NCBI RefSeq assembly: GCF_040372805.1
Contig: NZ_BAABWJ010000014.1
Coordinates: forward strand, 1-64,000
Length of the DNA: 64,000 nucleotides
DNA from: Pseudoteredinibacter isoporae_A
Lineage (GTDB): Bacteria > Pseudomonadota > Gammaproteobacteria > Pseudomonadales > Cellvibrionaceae
Reading direction: 5' to 3'
The notes below the pieces were generated by a model. The model saw only the letters and a program-made list of their open reading frames with translations. It was not told the DNA's origin and did not search any database. Below, piece after piece: positions 7,772 to 16,245 of the stretch (its first letter is position 1; every line of letters begins with the position of its first letter). Both the position numbers and the translations under genes were made by a program.

Positions 7772-8893
7772 CTAGTTAATTTCGGCGACATCCCACTTCT
7801 GTGTGGCGGTATTCCAGCGTAAGACGACCTTGTACGTTTTGCCGTCTGCCCTGACTTGGTCAAGCGTGATAGTACGAGGATCGGTAACTGTCGCGGCACT
7901 GAGGATTTCTACTTGATTTGGGTCACTGATAAAGGCGTTATCGAAGGCGTGTACGGTAAAGGTGGTGCTTTGAGATTCCACGCCACCTGAACTGTCAAAC
8001 GCACGAATCTCCATTGTGTGCTGACCGGTAGACAGGTTGCCCCAGTTGTAGATCATGGAGAAGCCTGACTTTGAGGCATTCGGGTAATTGGAGAACGTTT
8101 GGCCCACATCGGCGCGCTCGCCTCCATAGGGAATGTCGCTCACATAAGCATTGTCTATATAGAGGGCGATACGCTGAATCGTGTTAAGGCCGACGGCCCA
8201 GCCTCGGATATTGGTGACACCGTTGGCAGCTTGACTGGATGACGGCTCTTCCAGGCTGGCGCGAATAGCAGGAGTGTTACCGCCACCACCGGTTGCTTGT
8301 GAATAGATAGTGCGGGCCCCTGTGAGGTCGTCCGTTGTCGGGTCAAATATGCTGCCAATAAAGGGGGCCATAATAGCGGCATTGGTTTCTTCATGGTCCA
8401 GACCAATTAAATGCCCAAACTCATGCACGGCTACTCGGCGAAAATCCAGGGATGATCGAGTGCTGCCGTCATATACGCTCCAGGATTCGCTGCTGTTAAA
8501 GACGATGTCAGATTCGCTGTAGCGGGAGCCAATGCTGCGAGACAGCGTGACTGCTATAACGTCGGTACCAAAGGCTTCTCCGCAGGAGTCTGTATAAAAG
8601 CCGCTGGCATTTTGGTTGTCTTCCGGAAATGCTGAGACATAGCCCGCACAGGGGTGGCCACCATTTGAGCTGTAATTCAGGTTCAGGCCATCAACTTGGG
8701 TTCCCCATTTGTTCGCTGCTTCCCTCATGGCTGTGCCCCAATTGAAACCGTTGGGGTTGTGATTGCCTGGAAATGAGGTATCAAAGCTGACATTACCATT
8801 TTCCCACTTGGGGCCAATTAGCTTGAAGGCAAAACTTGGGGCGCTGAGAGCAAGGCAGCCAACAGTGAGAGGCAATAAGCAACGTTTTAACAT
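7772..8893 (-). CDS. Secreted matrixin-type zinc metalloprotease
   Basis: A second catalytically intact matrixin, about 373 residues. The frame is open to a TTG at 8908, but the ATG at 8893 gives a cleaner signal peptide (LKRCLLPLTVGCLALSAPSFA). The zinc motif is HEFGHLIGLDH with Met-turn AAIMAPF. It has the same Ig-like module (GVTNIRGWAVG, ERADVGQTFSNYPNASKS) and C-terminal module (YKVVLRWNTATQKWDV) as its neighbours. It is separated from the other protease genes by a 351-base gap, so it is probably transcribed on its own. It and the 6257-7420 gene look like a tandem duplication that diverged. Confidence 0.9.
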   Translation of the reverse strand: MLKRCLLPLTVGCLALSAPSFAFKLIGPKWENGNVSFDTSFPGNHNPNGFNWGTAMREAANKWGTQVDGLNLNYSSNGGHPCAGYVSAFPEDNQNASGFYTDSCGEAFGTDVIAVTLSRSIGSRYSESDIVFNSSESWSVYDGSTRSSLDFRRVAVHEFGHLIGLDHEETNAAIMAPFIGSIFDPTTDDLTGARTIYSQATGGGGNTPAIRASLEEPSSSQAANGVTNIRGWAVGLNTIQRIALYIDNAYVSDIPYGGERADVGQTFSNYPNASKSGFSMIYNWGNLSTGQHTMEIRAFDSSGGVESQSTTFTVHAFDNAFISDPNQVEILSAATVTDPRTITLDQVRADGKTYKVVLRWNTATQKWDVAEIN

Positions 8894-9107
8894 AATTCGG
8901 ATCCGCAAACTGACAAATAACCCCGGAATTGTATACCAAGGGCAAAGAATGAATCTGATAACTATATAATGATATCGCGACTTTGCGTTAATGCTTGACC
9001 GTGTGGCGCCATCTACGCGCCGTTAGGCGGAATAGGGCGCCCTTTTTACATTTTGCTTTAATAATAGACAAGGTATTGAGAAATAAGACAAAACTGTAAT
9101 AAAGGAC

Positions 9108-9136
9108 TTGACGCCCCCCATGGGCCTCCCTATAAT
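9108..9136 (+). promoter_or_regulatory. Sigma70 promoter of the tRNA-fMet/rimP-nusA-infB operon
   Basis: TTGACG at 9108-9113, a 17-base spacer, and a perfect TATAAT at 9131-9136. It is followed by a GC-rich discriminator (TCGCGGCC) typical of stringently controlled stable-RNA promoters. Expected start is near 9143, about 35 bases before the tRNA. Confidence 0.88.
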
Positions 9137-9177
9137 TCGCGGCCTTGGTTGAGGGCAAGCCCTTTTAACCATGTTGA

Positions 9178-9254
<77 letters not shown>

Positions 9255-9304
9255 AATTCAGCGCGTGGCATTACTTAATTTGGTAGTGTGGACGCCTTCG
9301 ATAG

Positions 9305-9325
9305 GCCCCTTATTAGGGGCTTTTT
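9305..9325 (+). terminator. Intrinsic terminator after tRNA-fMet
   Basis: GCCCC-TTATTA-GGGGC hairpin followed by TTTTT. The stem is short (5 bp), so part of the transcription probably reads through into rimP; no second strong promoter is obvious before 9430. Confidence 0.8.
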
Positions 9326-9429
9326 CGTATCTGAGCGTTGGCGAATTTTGCGCCAAATGATGGAAATGGGCTTTAGGCCCATTTTTTGTAGCTGTCTATA
9401 GGTGGTATTGACCGCCGGGAAAAAGATTT

Positions 9430-9882
9430 ATGGCATCTAAACAGCAATTGGAGGAGCTACTGCGGCCAGTGGTAGAATCCCTTGGTTGCCAGCTGTGGGG
9501 CCTGGAGTATTTGTCACAGGGTCGTCACACAACCTTAAGACTCTATATCGAGTCGCCTGATGGAGTTGGCTTGGAGCAATGTGAACAGGTCAGTCGACAG
9601 GTAAGCGCGGTGATGGATGTTGAAGATCCTATTACCGGCGAGTACACCCTGGAGGTATCTTCTCCGGGTTTGGATCGTCCTTTATATACCATTGAGCAGT
9701 ATCAGCAGTATGTTGGTGAAAAGGTTAGCCTGCGTTTGCGTCAAGCCTTTGAAGGCCGTCGTAAGTTTCAGGGGCTGCTGAATGGTGTTGAAGGCGACGA
9801 AATTTTGTTGGTAGTCGATAACGAAGAGTATGTACTGCCAATTGAGTGGATTGAAAAAGCCAATGTCGAGCCAAGCTTTTAA
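9430..9882 (+). CDS. rimP: Ribosome maturation factor RimP
   Basis: RimP (150 residues) binds the 30S precursor and helps assemble ribosomal proteins around S12/S19 in the cytoplasm. The sequence shows the N-terminal domain (LEELLRPVVESLGCQLWGLEY), the central QVSAVMDVEDPITGEYTLEVSSPGLDRPL stretch typical of the family (given here in part), and a C-terminal SH3-like barrel. Length matches the usual 150-155. It is the first protein gene of the conserved rimP-nusA-infB-rbfA-truB-rpsO-pnp run, 55 bases ahead of nusA. Confidence 0.96.
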   Translation: MASKQQLEELLRPVVESLGCQLWGLEYLSQGRHTTLRLYIESPDGVGLEQCEQVSRQVSAVMDVEDPITGEYTLEVSSPGLDRPLYTIEQYQQYVGEKVSLRLRQAFEGRRKFQGLLNGVEGDEILLVVDNEEYVLPIEWIEKANVEPSF

Positions 9883-9937
9883 AGGCTTCGATATTAACTA
9901 ATGCGATTGCAATTAAGTGGTGGATTAAGAGGCACTT

Positions 9938-11431
9938 ATGAGTAAAGAAATTTTATTGGTAGCTGATGCGGTTTCCAATGAGAAAGGCGTCGACAGGGAA
10001 ATCATTTTTGAAGCTATTGAATTGGCTCTGGCGACTGCGGCTAAAAAACGTTACGAAGAAGAATCAGATATCTATGTGGTGATTGATCGCCGCACGGGTG
10101 ATTACGAAACCTTCCGCCGCTGGGAAGTAGTTGACGATGATACTCTGGCAATTTTGGGCACGCAGTTCACCACGGAAGAGGCCGCTGAAGCTAATCCTGA
10201 ATTGAACATTGGTGATGTGCATGAAGAGCAAATCGAAAACGTCGATTTTGGTCGAATCGCAGCACAAACTGCTAAGCAGGTCATCGTGCAGAAAGTGCGC
10301 GAAGCTGAACGCGCCCAGATTGTTGATGAGTACCGCGATAAAGTTGGCGAGTTGATCAGTGGAACCGTCAAAAAAGTTACTCGCGACAACATCATTGTTG
10401 ACTTGGGGAATAATGCTGAAGGTTTGCTTGCGCGTGATCAGTTGGTCGGTCGCGAAGTTTTCCGTATGGGAGATCGAGTGCGAGCTTTCCTGATGGATGT
10501 TCGCCCCGAAGCTCGTGGTCCACAGCTGTACCTAAGCCGCTCTGCGCCGGGTATGCTGATCGAATTATTTAAAATCGAAGTGCCTGAAATTTCAGAAGAA
10601 GTTATCGACCTCAAAGGTGCTGCACGCGATCCAGGCTCTCGAGCGAAGATTGCGGTTTCTACTAACGACGGACGAATCGATCCAGTTGGTGCTTGTGTGG
10701 GTATGCGCGGTTCTCGAGTTCAGGCCGTGTCCAATGAATTGGGCAACGAGCGCATCGATATCGTTTTATGGGATGACAACCCGGCTCAGTTTGTTATTAA
10801 TGCGATGGCTCCTGCTGAGATTGAATCCATTGTCGTTGATGAAGATTCTTCTTCAATGGATGTCGCTGTTGAAGATGACAATTTGGCCCAGGCTATTGGT
10901 CGTGCTGGTCAGAATGTTCGCTTGGCTTCTGAGCTCACCGGTTGGGAAATCAACGTCATGAGCGTTGCCGAGTGGGAAGAAAAACAGCAGGCCGAAAGTG
11001 GCAACTACATGGAGCTCTTTATGGAAGCTCTGGATGTTGATGAGGATGTTGCTGGCGTTTTGGTTGAAGAGGGCTTCACCTCTTTGGAAGAGGTTGCTTA
11101 TGTGCCTCTGGAAGAAATGTTGAACATTGAAGGCTTTGATGAAGACATTGCTGAAGAGCTGCGTGCGCGTGCGAAAGATGCCTTGTTAACACAAGCATTG
11201 GCGACGGAAGAAGCCATCGAAAGTGCTCAGCCTGCTGAAGACCTGTTGACAATGGAAGGCATGGACAAGGCCTTGGCCGTTCAGTTGGCCAGTCGTGGTA
11301 TTCCAACGATGGAAGATCTTGCCGAGCAGTCCGTTGATGAATTGATGGAAATTGACGGCATGGATGAAGAGCGTGCCGCGGCCCTGATTTTGAAAGCGCG
11401 TGAACCCTGGTTTGCAGAAGACGCGGAATAA
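9938..11431 (+). CDS. nusA: Transcription termination/antitermination factor NusA
   Basis: NusA (497 residues; E. coli 495) binds RNA polymerase and modulates pausing, termination and rRNA antitermination. Visible parts: N-terminal polymerase-binding domain (MSKEILLVADAVSNEKG), S1 domain (GELISGTVKKVTRDNIIVDL), two KH domains (GACVGMRGSRVQAVSNEL and AQAIGRAGQNVRLASEL) and two C-terminal acidic repeats, each with an LxxxGxDE helix-hairpin-helix (about residues 360-490). That acidic tail is a gammaproteobacterial trait, binding the alpha subunit CTD and regulating RNA binding. An AGAGG site lies ahead of the ATG. Confidence 0.98.
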   Translation: MSKEILLVADAVSNEKGVDREIIFEAIELALATAAKKRYEEESDIYVVIDRRTGDYETFRRWEVVDDDTLAILGTQFTTEEAAEANPELNIGDVHEEQIENVDFGRIAAQTAKQVIVQKVREAERAQIVDEYRDKVGELISGTVKKVTRDNIIVDLGNNAEGLLARDQLVGREVFRMGDRVRAFLMDVRPEARGPQLYLSRSAPGMLIELFKIEVPEISEEVIDLKGAARDPGSRAKIAVSTNDGRIDPVGACVGMRGSRVQAVSNELGNERIDIVLWDDNPAQFVINAMAPAEIESIVVDEDSSSMDVAVEDDNLAQAIGRAGQNVRLASELTGWEINVMSVAEWEEKQQAESGNYMELFMEALDVDEDVAGVLVEEGFTSLEEVAYVPLEEMLNIEGFDEDIAEELRARAKDALLTQALATEEAIESAQPAEDLLTMEGMDKALAVQLASRGIPTMEDLAEQSVDELMEIDGMDEERAAALILKAREPWFAEDAE

Positions 11432-11452
11432 TTGAATAACTGAGGAAAGATA

Positions 11453-14134
11453 ATGGCTGAAGTAACAGTAAGCGAACTTGCCAAATCCGTAGGTGCCTCA
11501 GTTGAGAGGCTCCTCTCTCAAATGAAAGATGCAGGTTTGCAGCAGACGTCTGCTGAGCAGACAGTGACTGATGAAGAAAAGCAGACCCTATTGGCTTTTT
11601 TAAAGAGCAGTCATGGTGATACTGGCGAAGCGCCGAAAAAGATTACTCTGAAGCGTAAAACCACGACCACGTTAAAAACAGGCAGCGGTGCTGCACGTAA
11701 AACGGTCAACGTTGAAGTTCGTAAGAAGCGTACTTATGTTAAGCGTGACCCGATTGAAGAGCAGGAACTGGAAGAGCAGGTACAAGCAGTTGAAGAGGTC
11801 GCTGTTGAAGCGGTTGAGCCGGAGCCAAAACCAGAACCCGTTGTTGCTGAAACTGTTCAGGAAACACCCGAGTCGGTGGTAGAAGAAAGTCCTGTTGAGG
11901 AAGCCCCTAAACAGGAAGAGCAGGCATCCAGTTTTGTTGATGAAGCAGAACAGAAGCGTATGGCTGCAATTGAAGCTCGCCGAAAGGCTGAGGAAGAAGC
12001 ACAGCGAAACAAGGAAGAAACTGCTCAAAAGAAAAAGCAGGAAACGTCCAGTAAGCCTAAATCTGATGCCTCTCCAGCTGATCGCGCGGCGATTGAAGCG
12101 GCTAGCAAAGATGAAGACAAGGGTAAGCACGGTCAAGCTCCGAAGAAACGTGCTAAGCACGAAGAAGAGCCGGAAGAGATTGATAAGCCTAAAAAGGTTG
12201 TTAAGAAGCCTACTGGCACCAAGAAGGCTCCGAAGGTTGATTTGTCAGTATTGGATGATGAAATTGAGCCGGTACTGAAAGAAGCCCCGCGTCGATCCAA
12301 GCCAAGCGGTAGGCCCGCGAAGCGCGCATCGATTAAGTTGGCTGGTAATAAACATGGCTTTAAACGGCCAACAGGAAAAATTGTGCACGAAGTAGAGATT
12401 GGCGAGAACATTGTAGTTTCTGAGCTGGCTCAGCAAATGAAGGTGAAAGGTGCCGAAGTTGTTAAAGCGCTGATGAAAATGGGCGTAATGGCAACCTTGA
12501 ACCAGTCCATCGATAGTGAAACGGCCACTTTGCTGGTGGAAGAGATGGGCCATAAAGCGGTTGAGAAAGTTGAAAACACTCTTGAGACCCAGCTGGAACA
12601 AAGCTTGTCTACAGAAGATGGTGAAAAAGCACCACGCTCACCTGTAGTTACAGTCATGGGCCACGTTGACCATGGTAAAACGTCATTGCTGGATTACATC
12701 CGCAAGACAAAGGTGACCTCCGGTGAGGCTGGTGGTATCACCCAGCATATCGGCGCCTACCGTGTGCCTACCAGTCATGGTGAAATTGCCTTCTTGGATA
12801 CTCCGGGCCACGCCGCCTTTACTGCAATGCGTGCGCGTGGTGCGCAATGTACCGATGTGGTTATTCTGGTTGTAGCTGCAGATGATGGTGTGATGCCACA
12901 AACCGAAGAGGCTATTCAACACGCTCGTGCTGCTGGTGTGCCTTTGGTCGTAGCGATCAACAAGATTGATAAAGAAACCGCTGATCCTGATCGTGTTAAG
13001 AACGAATTGGTCGCGAAAGAAGTGGTTCCTGAAGATTGGGGTGGCGACACTCAGTTCATTAGTGTGTCTGCCCACACAGGTCAGGGTATTGATGAGCTGC
13101 TTGAAGCGGTTTCCTTGCAGGCTGAACTGCTTGAATTGGAAGCGCCGATCAACGTACCTGCTCGCGGTGTAGTTGTTGAATCTCGTATGGAAAAAGGCCG
13201 CGGTGTTGTCGCTACCTTGCTGGTTCAAGGCGGTAGTCTGAAGCGCGGTGATGTTATCCTGGCTGGCCAAAGTTATGGTCGTGTTCGTGCCATGGTGAAT
13301 GAACATGGCAAGCAAGTAAAAGACGCGGGTCCATCAACCCCGGTTGAAATCCTGGGCTTGGATTCCGCTCCAAATGCGGGTGACGAGTTTGCTGTTCTGG
13401 CCGATGAGCGTCAGGCACGTGAACTCGCTACTGAGCGTGCTGATAAAGCTCAGCAGGAGCGTCAGCAGCGTCAGCAAGCGGCTAAATTGGAAAACATGTT
13501 TGCCAACATGGGTGCTGCGGATAAGAAAATCCTGCCTGTTGTCTTGAAGACCGATGTGCGTGGTTCTCTTGAAGCTATCGCGGCAGCATTGGCCGATGTG
13601 GGTAACGACGAAGTCGAAGTTAATGTGGTTTCCTCAGGTGTTGGCGGCATTACCGAGAACGACGTGAACCTGGCACTGACCACAGGCGCTATTATTATTG
13701 GTTTTAACGTTCGTGCGGCGGCCTCAACTCGTGCTCTGGCGGAAGCTGAATCCATTGAAATTCGTTATTACAGCATTATTTATCAGCTGATTGATGAAGT
13801 GAAAGGCGCATTGTCTGGCATGTTGGAGCCTGAACGCGTCGAAGAAATTGTCGGTATTGCGGATGTGCGTGAAGTATTCCGCTCTCCGAAGTTTGGCCAA
13901 GTCGCAGGTTGTATGGTTACCGAAGGTACAGTTTACCGAAGCAAGCCCATTCGTGTACTGCGCGACAATGTTGTGATCTTCGAAGGTGAGCTGGAGTCTC
14001 TGCGTCGCTTTAAAGATGATGTGCAGGATGTCCGTAATGGTATGGAATGTGGTATCGGCGTGAAAGACTACGACGTTAAAGTCGGTGACCAGATCGAAGT
14101 GTACGACGTGAAAGAGGTTGCGCGCGAGCTGTAA
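11453..14134 (+). CDS. infB: Translation initiation factor IF-2
   Basis: GTPase that delivers formylmethionyl-tRNA to the 30S subunit; 893 residues, close to the E. coli alpha form (890). It starts with an IF2-N domain (VSELAKSVGASVERLLSQM), then a long charged Lys/Glu/Ala-rich linker, a second IF2-N domain near residue 320 and the G domain (GHVDHGKT at about 404, DTPGH, NKID), with the beta-barrel and initiator-tRNA-binding C2 domain at the end. Internal ATG codons could yield shorter isoforms as in E. coli, but no strong internal ribosome site was established. Initiator tRNA and IF-2 share this operon. Confidence 0.98.
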   Translation: MAEVTVSELAKSVGASVERLLSQMKDAGLQQTSAEQTVTDEEKQTLLAFLKSSHGDTGEAPKKITLKRKTTTTLKTGSGAARKTVNVEVRKKRTYVKRDPIEEQELEEQVQAVEEVAVEAVEPEPKPEPVVAETVQETPESVVEESPVEEAPKQEEQASSFVDEAEQKRMAAIEARRKAEEEAQRNKEETAQKKKQETSSKPKSDASPADRAAIEAASKDEDKGKHGQAPKKRAKHEEEPEEIDKPKKVVKKPTGTKKAPKVDLSVLDDEIEPVLKEAPRRSKPSGRPAKRASIKLAGNKHGFKRPTGKIVHEVEIGENIVVSELAQQMKVKGAEVVKALMKMGVMATLNQSIDSETATLLVEEMGHKAVEKVENTLETQLEQSLSTEDGEKAPRSPVVTVMGHVDHGKTSLLDYIRKTKVTSGEAGGITQHIGAYRVPTSHGEIAFLDTPGHAAFTAMRARGAQCTDVVILVVAADDGVMPQTEEAIQHARAAGVPLVVAINKIDKETADPDRVKNELVAKEVVPEDWGGDTQFISVSAHTGQGIDELLEAVSLQAELLELEAPINVPARGVVVESRMEKGRGVVATLLVQGGSLKRGDVILAGQSYGRVRAMVNEHGKQVKDAGPSTPVEILGLDSAPNAGDEFAVLADERQARELATERADKAQQERQQRQQAAKLENMFANMGAADKKILPVVLKTDVRGSLEAIAAALADVGNDEVEVNVVSSGVGGITENDVNLALTTGAIIIGFNVRAAASTRALAEAESIEIRYYSIIYQLIDEVKGALSGMLEPERVEEIVGIADVREVFRSPKFGQVAGCMVTEGTVYRSKPIRVLRDNVVIFEGELESLRRFKDDVQDVRNGMECGIGVKDYDVKVGDQIEVYDVKEVAREL

Positions 14135-14149
14135 GCTGGCGCCCGAGTA

Positions 14150-14545
14150 ATGGCAAGAGAATTTAAGCGTACCGATCGGCTGGGCGATGCTATTCAGCGT
14201 AGCTTGGCTCAGCTGATACAGTTTGAAGTCCGTGACCCTCGTGTTCCGATGGTGAACGTTAACGACGTGCAAGTCAGTCGTGACCTATCCATGGCTAAGG
14301 TGTATGTCGCTTTTGTTGGCGAGGATGATCCGAAAAAGTGTGAAGAGGCGGCGTTGGCTTTGAATAATGCCGCTGGATTCTTACGCAGCCAGTTGGCTCG
14401 CGAGCTAGATGTGCGCACTACCCCTCGTTTGCAGTTCCATTATGATCCGACCGCGTTGAGCGGAAACCGCATGAGTCGACTGATTGACGATGCGGTTGCC
14501 AAGGATCGTGCTCATCATGGCGACGAATCTGAAAGCGCAGAGTAG
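14150..14545 (+). CDS. rbfA: 30S ribosome-binding factor A
   Basis: RbfA (131 residues) is a KH-like cold-shock ribosome assembly factor acting on the 16S rRNA 5' helix. Visible: FKRTDRLGDAIQRSLAQLIQ at the N-terminus, DVQVSRDLSMAKVYV in the core strand region, and LRSQLARELDVRTTPRLQF containing the family's kinked helix with a conserved Ala. It lies 15 bases after infB and 2 bases before truB. Confidence 0.97.
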   Translation: MAREFKRTDRLGDAIQRSLAQLIQFEVRDPRVPMVNVNDVQVSRDLSMAKVYVAFVGEDDPKKCEEAALALNNAAGFLRSQLARELDVRTTPRLQFHYDPTALSGNRMSRLIDDAVAKDRAHHGDESESAE

Positions 14546-14547
14546 TT

Positions 14548-15501
14548 ATGGGGCGTAAACGATTTAAAGGACGCGCGCTTGATGGCGTGTTGGTCCTGCA
14601 TAAAGATGGCGGCATGACCTCCAACGATGCGTTGCAACAAGCAAAACGTTTGTTTTTCGCTGCTAAAGCCGGGCATACCGGTGCTCTGGATCCTTTGGCA
14701 ACAGGTGTTTTGCCTTTGTGTTTTGGCGAAGCCACCAAGTTTTCCCAGTATCTTTTGGATGCCGACAAGCGTTACCGCAGCACGTTCTGCCTGGGCGTCA
14801 GTACGGAAACAGGAGACTCGGACGGTGAAGTCCGGGCTCGCCATTCGGTCAATGAGTTGACCGAGGAGAGAATTGCGACAGCCCTGGAAAACTTTCGGGG
14901 CGATATCAAGCAAGTGCCATCTATGTACTCGGCACTAAAGCATCAGGGGCAGCCACTTTATAAGCTCGCCCGTCAGGGAATTGTGGTTGAGCGTGAGCCA
15001 CGTTCTGTCACGGTTTATGAGCTGAAGCTGCTGGACTATCGCAGTTCAGAATGCCTGAGTGAAGATTATGCCGAGCTTGATGTGGAAGTTTTCTGCTCCA
15101 AAGGAACCTATATTCGCAGCATTGCTGAAGATTTAGGGGAATTGTTGGGATGTGGTGCTCATGTCAGTGTGTTGCATCGCGTGGCTGCAGGTCCGTTTGA
15201 AGAGTCTCAGGCAATCAGCCTTGATAAGCTTGGCGAGGAGCGTGGTGACGGATTGGCTGAGCAGTTAGATCATCACCTGCTGGCCGTCGATGCACCTGTT
15301 GCTCAGTTACCGAGCCTGGTGCTGCCAGATGACTCTGCCTATTACTTTAAGCAGGGCAATGCAGTGATGGATGCCCAGGTCTATCGTCTGGGCGATGAAG
15401 GTGATATGGTGCGGGTTTTTGACTCCGCAGAACGTTTTTTAGGCGTTGCTGAGTTAACGGATGATGGTCGAGTGGCGCCCAAGCGCTTATTGGCCAGCTA
15501 A
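14548..15501 (+). CDS. truB: tRNA pseudouridine-55 synthase
   Basis: TruB (317 residues) makes pseudouridine 55 in the T-loop of tRNAs. The catalytic Asp lies in the motif GHTGALDPLATGVLP. The early KDGGMTSND and the RSIAEDLGELLGCGAHV segment in the middle are also family hallmarks, followed by a C-terminal PUA-like part. Length is typical (about 314). It directly follows rbfA. Confidence 0.97.
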   Translation: MGRKRFKGRALDGVLVLHKDGGMTSNDALQQAKRLFFAAKAGHTGALDPLATGVLPLCFGEATKFSQYLLDADKRYRSTFCLGVSTETGDSDGEVRARHSVNELTEERIATALENFRGDIKQVPSMYSALKHQGQPLYKLARQGIVVEREPRSVTVYELKLLDYRSSECLSEDYAELDVEVFCSKGTYIRSIAEDLGELLGCGAHVSVLHRVAAGPFEESQAISLDKLGEERGDGLAEQLDHHLLAVDAPVAQLPSLVLPDDSAYYFKQGNAVMDAQVYRLGDEGDMVRVFDSAERFLGVAELTDDGRVAPKRLLAS

Positions 15502-15667
15502 TTATTTAGGTTTAGTCGCTAAAAGCGGCTAAAATACAGAATCCAACCTCGTGTTGGTCGCCTGGCAGATGTATCGCCGGGCAGCATGCCCTGATGGGCT
15601 TAGCCCCGCTGTAAATATGCACGGCTGGGCTGAATGACTTTATTGCATATTAAACGAGGATATGACT
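15502..15667 (+). promoter_or_regulatory. rpsO leader region
   Basis: The 166 bases between truB and rpsO contain a 10-bp hairpin (15511-15520 with 15524-15533, one G-U pair, loop AAA) and further GC-rich inverted segments before the start. In E. coli, S15 represses its own mRNA through a pseudoknot here. A TAAAAT at 15529-15534 could be a -10 box, but no good -35 is seen. Confidence 0.4.
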
Positions 15668-15937
15668 ATGGCACTAAGTGCTCAAGAAAAAGCTGCGATT
15701 GTTGAAGAACATGCTCGTGGTGAAGGTGACACTGGTTCTCCAGAAGTTCAAGTAGCTCTGTTGACTCACAACATCAACAAGCTGCAAGGTCACTTTTCTG
15801 ATCATAAGCAAGATCACCACTCTCGCCGCGGTCTGATCCGCATGGTAAACCAGCGTCGCAAGTTGCTGGATTACTTGAAGGGTAAGGACTTGAATCGTTA
15901 CGCCGCCCTGATTAAGAAGTTGGGTCTGCGTCGATAA
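15668..15937 (+). CDS. rpsO: 30S ribosomal protein S15
   Basis: S15 (89 residues) is a primary 16S rRNA binder. The frame has an ATG at 15662, but GAGGA at 15656-15660 lies only 1-2 bases from it and about 8 from the ATG at 15668, which also gives the standard 89-residue protein starting MALSAQEKA. Conserved segments: GDTGSPEVQVALLT, HHSRRGLIRMVNQRRKLLDYL and YAALIKKLGLRR. Confidence 0.97.
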   Translation: MALSAQEKAAIVEEHARGEGDTGSPEVQVALLTHNINKLQGHFSDHKQDHHSRRGLIRMVNQRRKLLDYLKGKDLNRYAALIKKLGLRR

Positions 15938-15945
15938 GACCTTCG

Positions 15946-15972
15946 AAAGTGCCCGCTTGCGGGCACTTTTTT
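15946..15972 (+). terminator. Intrinsic terminator after rpsO
   Basis: AAAGTGCCCG pairs with CGGGCACTTT around CTTG, followed by a T-run. Strong, so pnp needs either partial read-through or its own promoter. Confidence 0.9.
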
Positions 15973-16245
15973 ATTTTGCCCCTCTGAAAAATGTGGCCAC
16001 TTGGCCTCGTTTCGATAAAGCAGCCGCATCCCGAGGATGATCGGCGGGTTTATCCTGAATTTCCCAAATGGGCAAGGTGCCTGTTTGGTTAATCCGACTG
16101 TGTCGGTATAGGGTGTTCAGAACTTATTGGCGGGAGGAGATTCGTTCCCGTTGATAAAAGCTGACACTCGAATTGTATCAATCCCTCTGGCAATGGGGCC
16201 CGAGGGCAGAGAAGACATATATAGAAGATAAAAGAAGGAAACGTC
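15973..16245 (+). promoter_or_regulatory. pnp leader region
   Basis: About 270 bases with no reading frame of note. In enterobacteria the pnp leader folds into an RNase III-cleaved hairpin used for PNPase autocontrol. The inverted elements here (for example CCGCATCCCGAGGATG near 16023 and GGGCCCGAGGG near 16196) could serve that purpose, but I could not define a specific long hairpin or a convincing promoter. Confidence 0.35.
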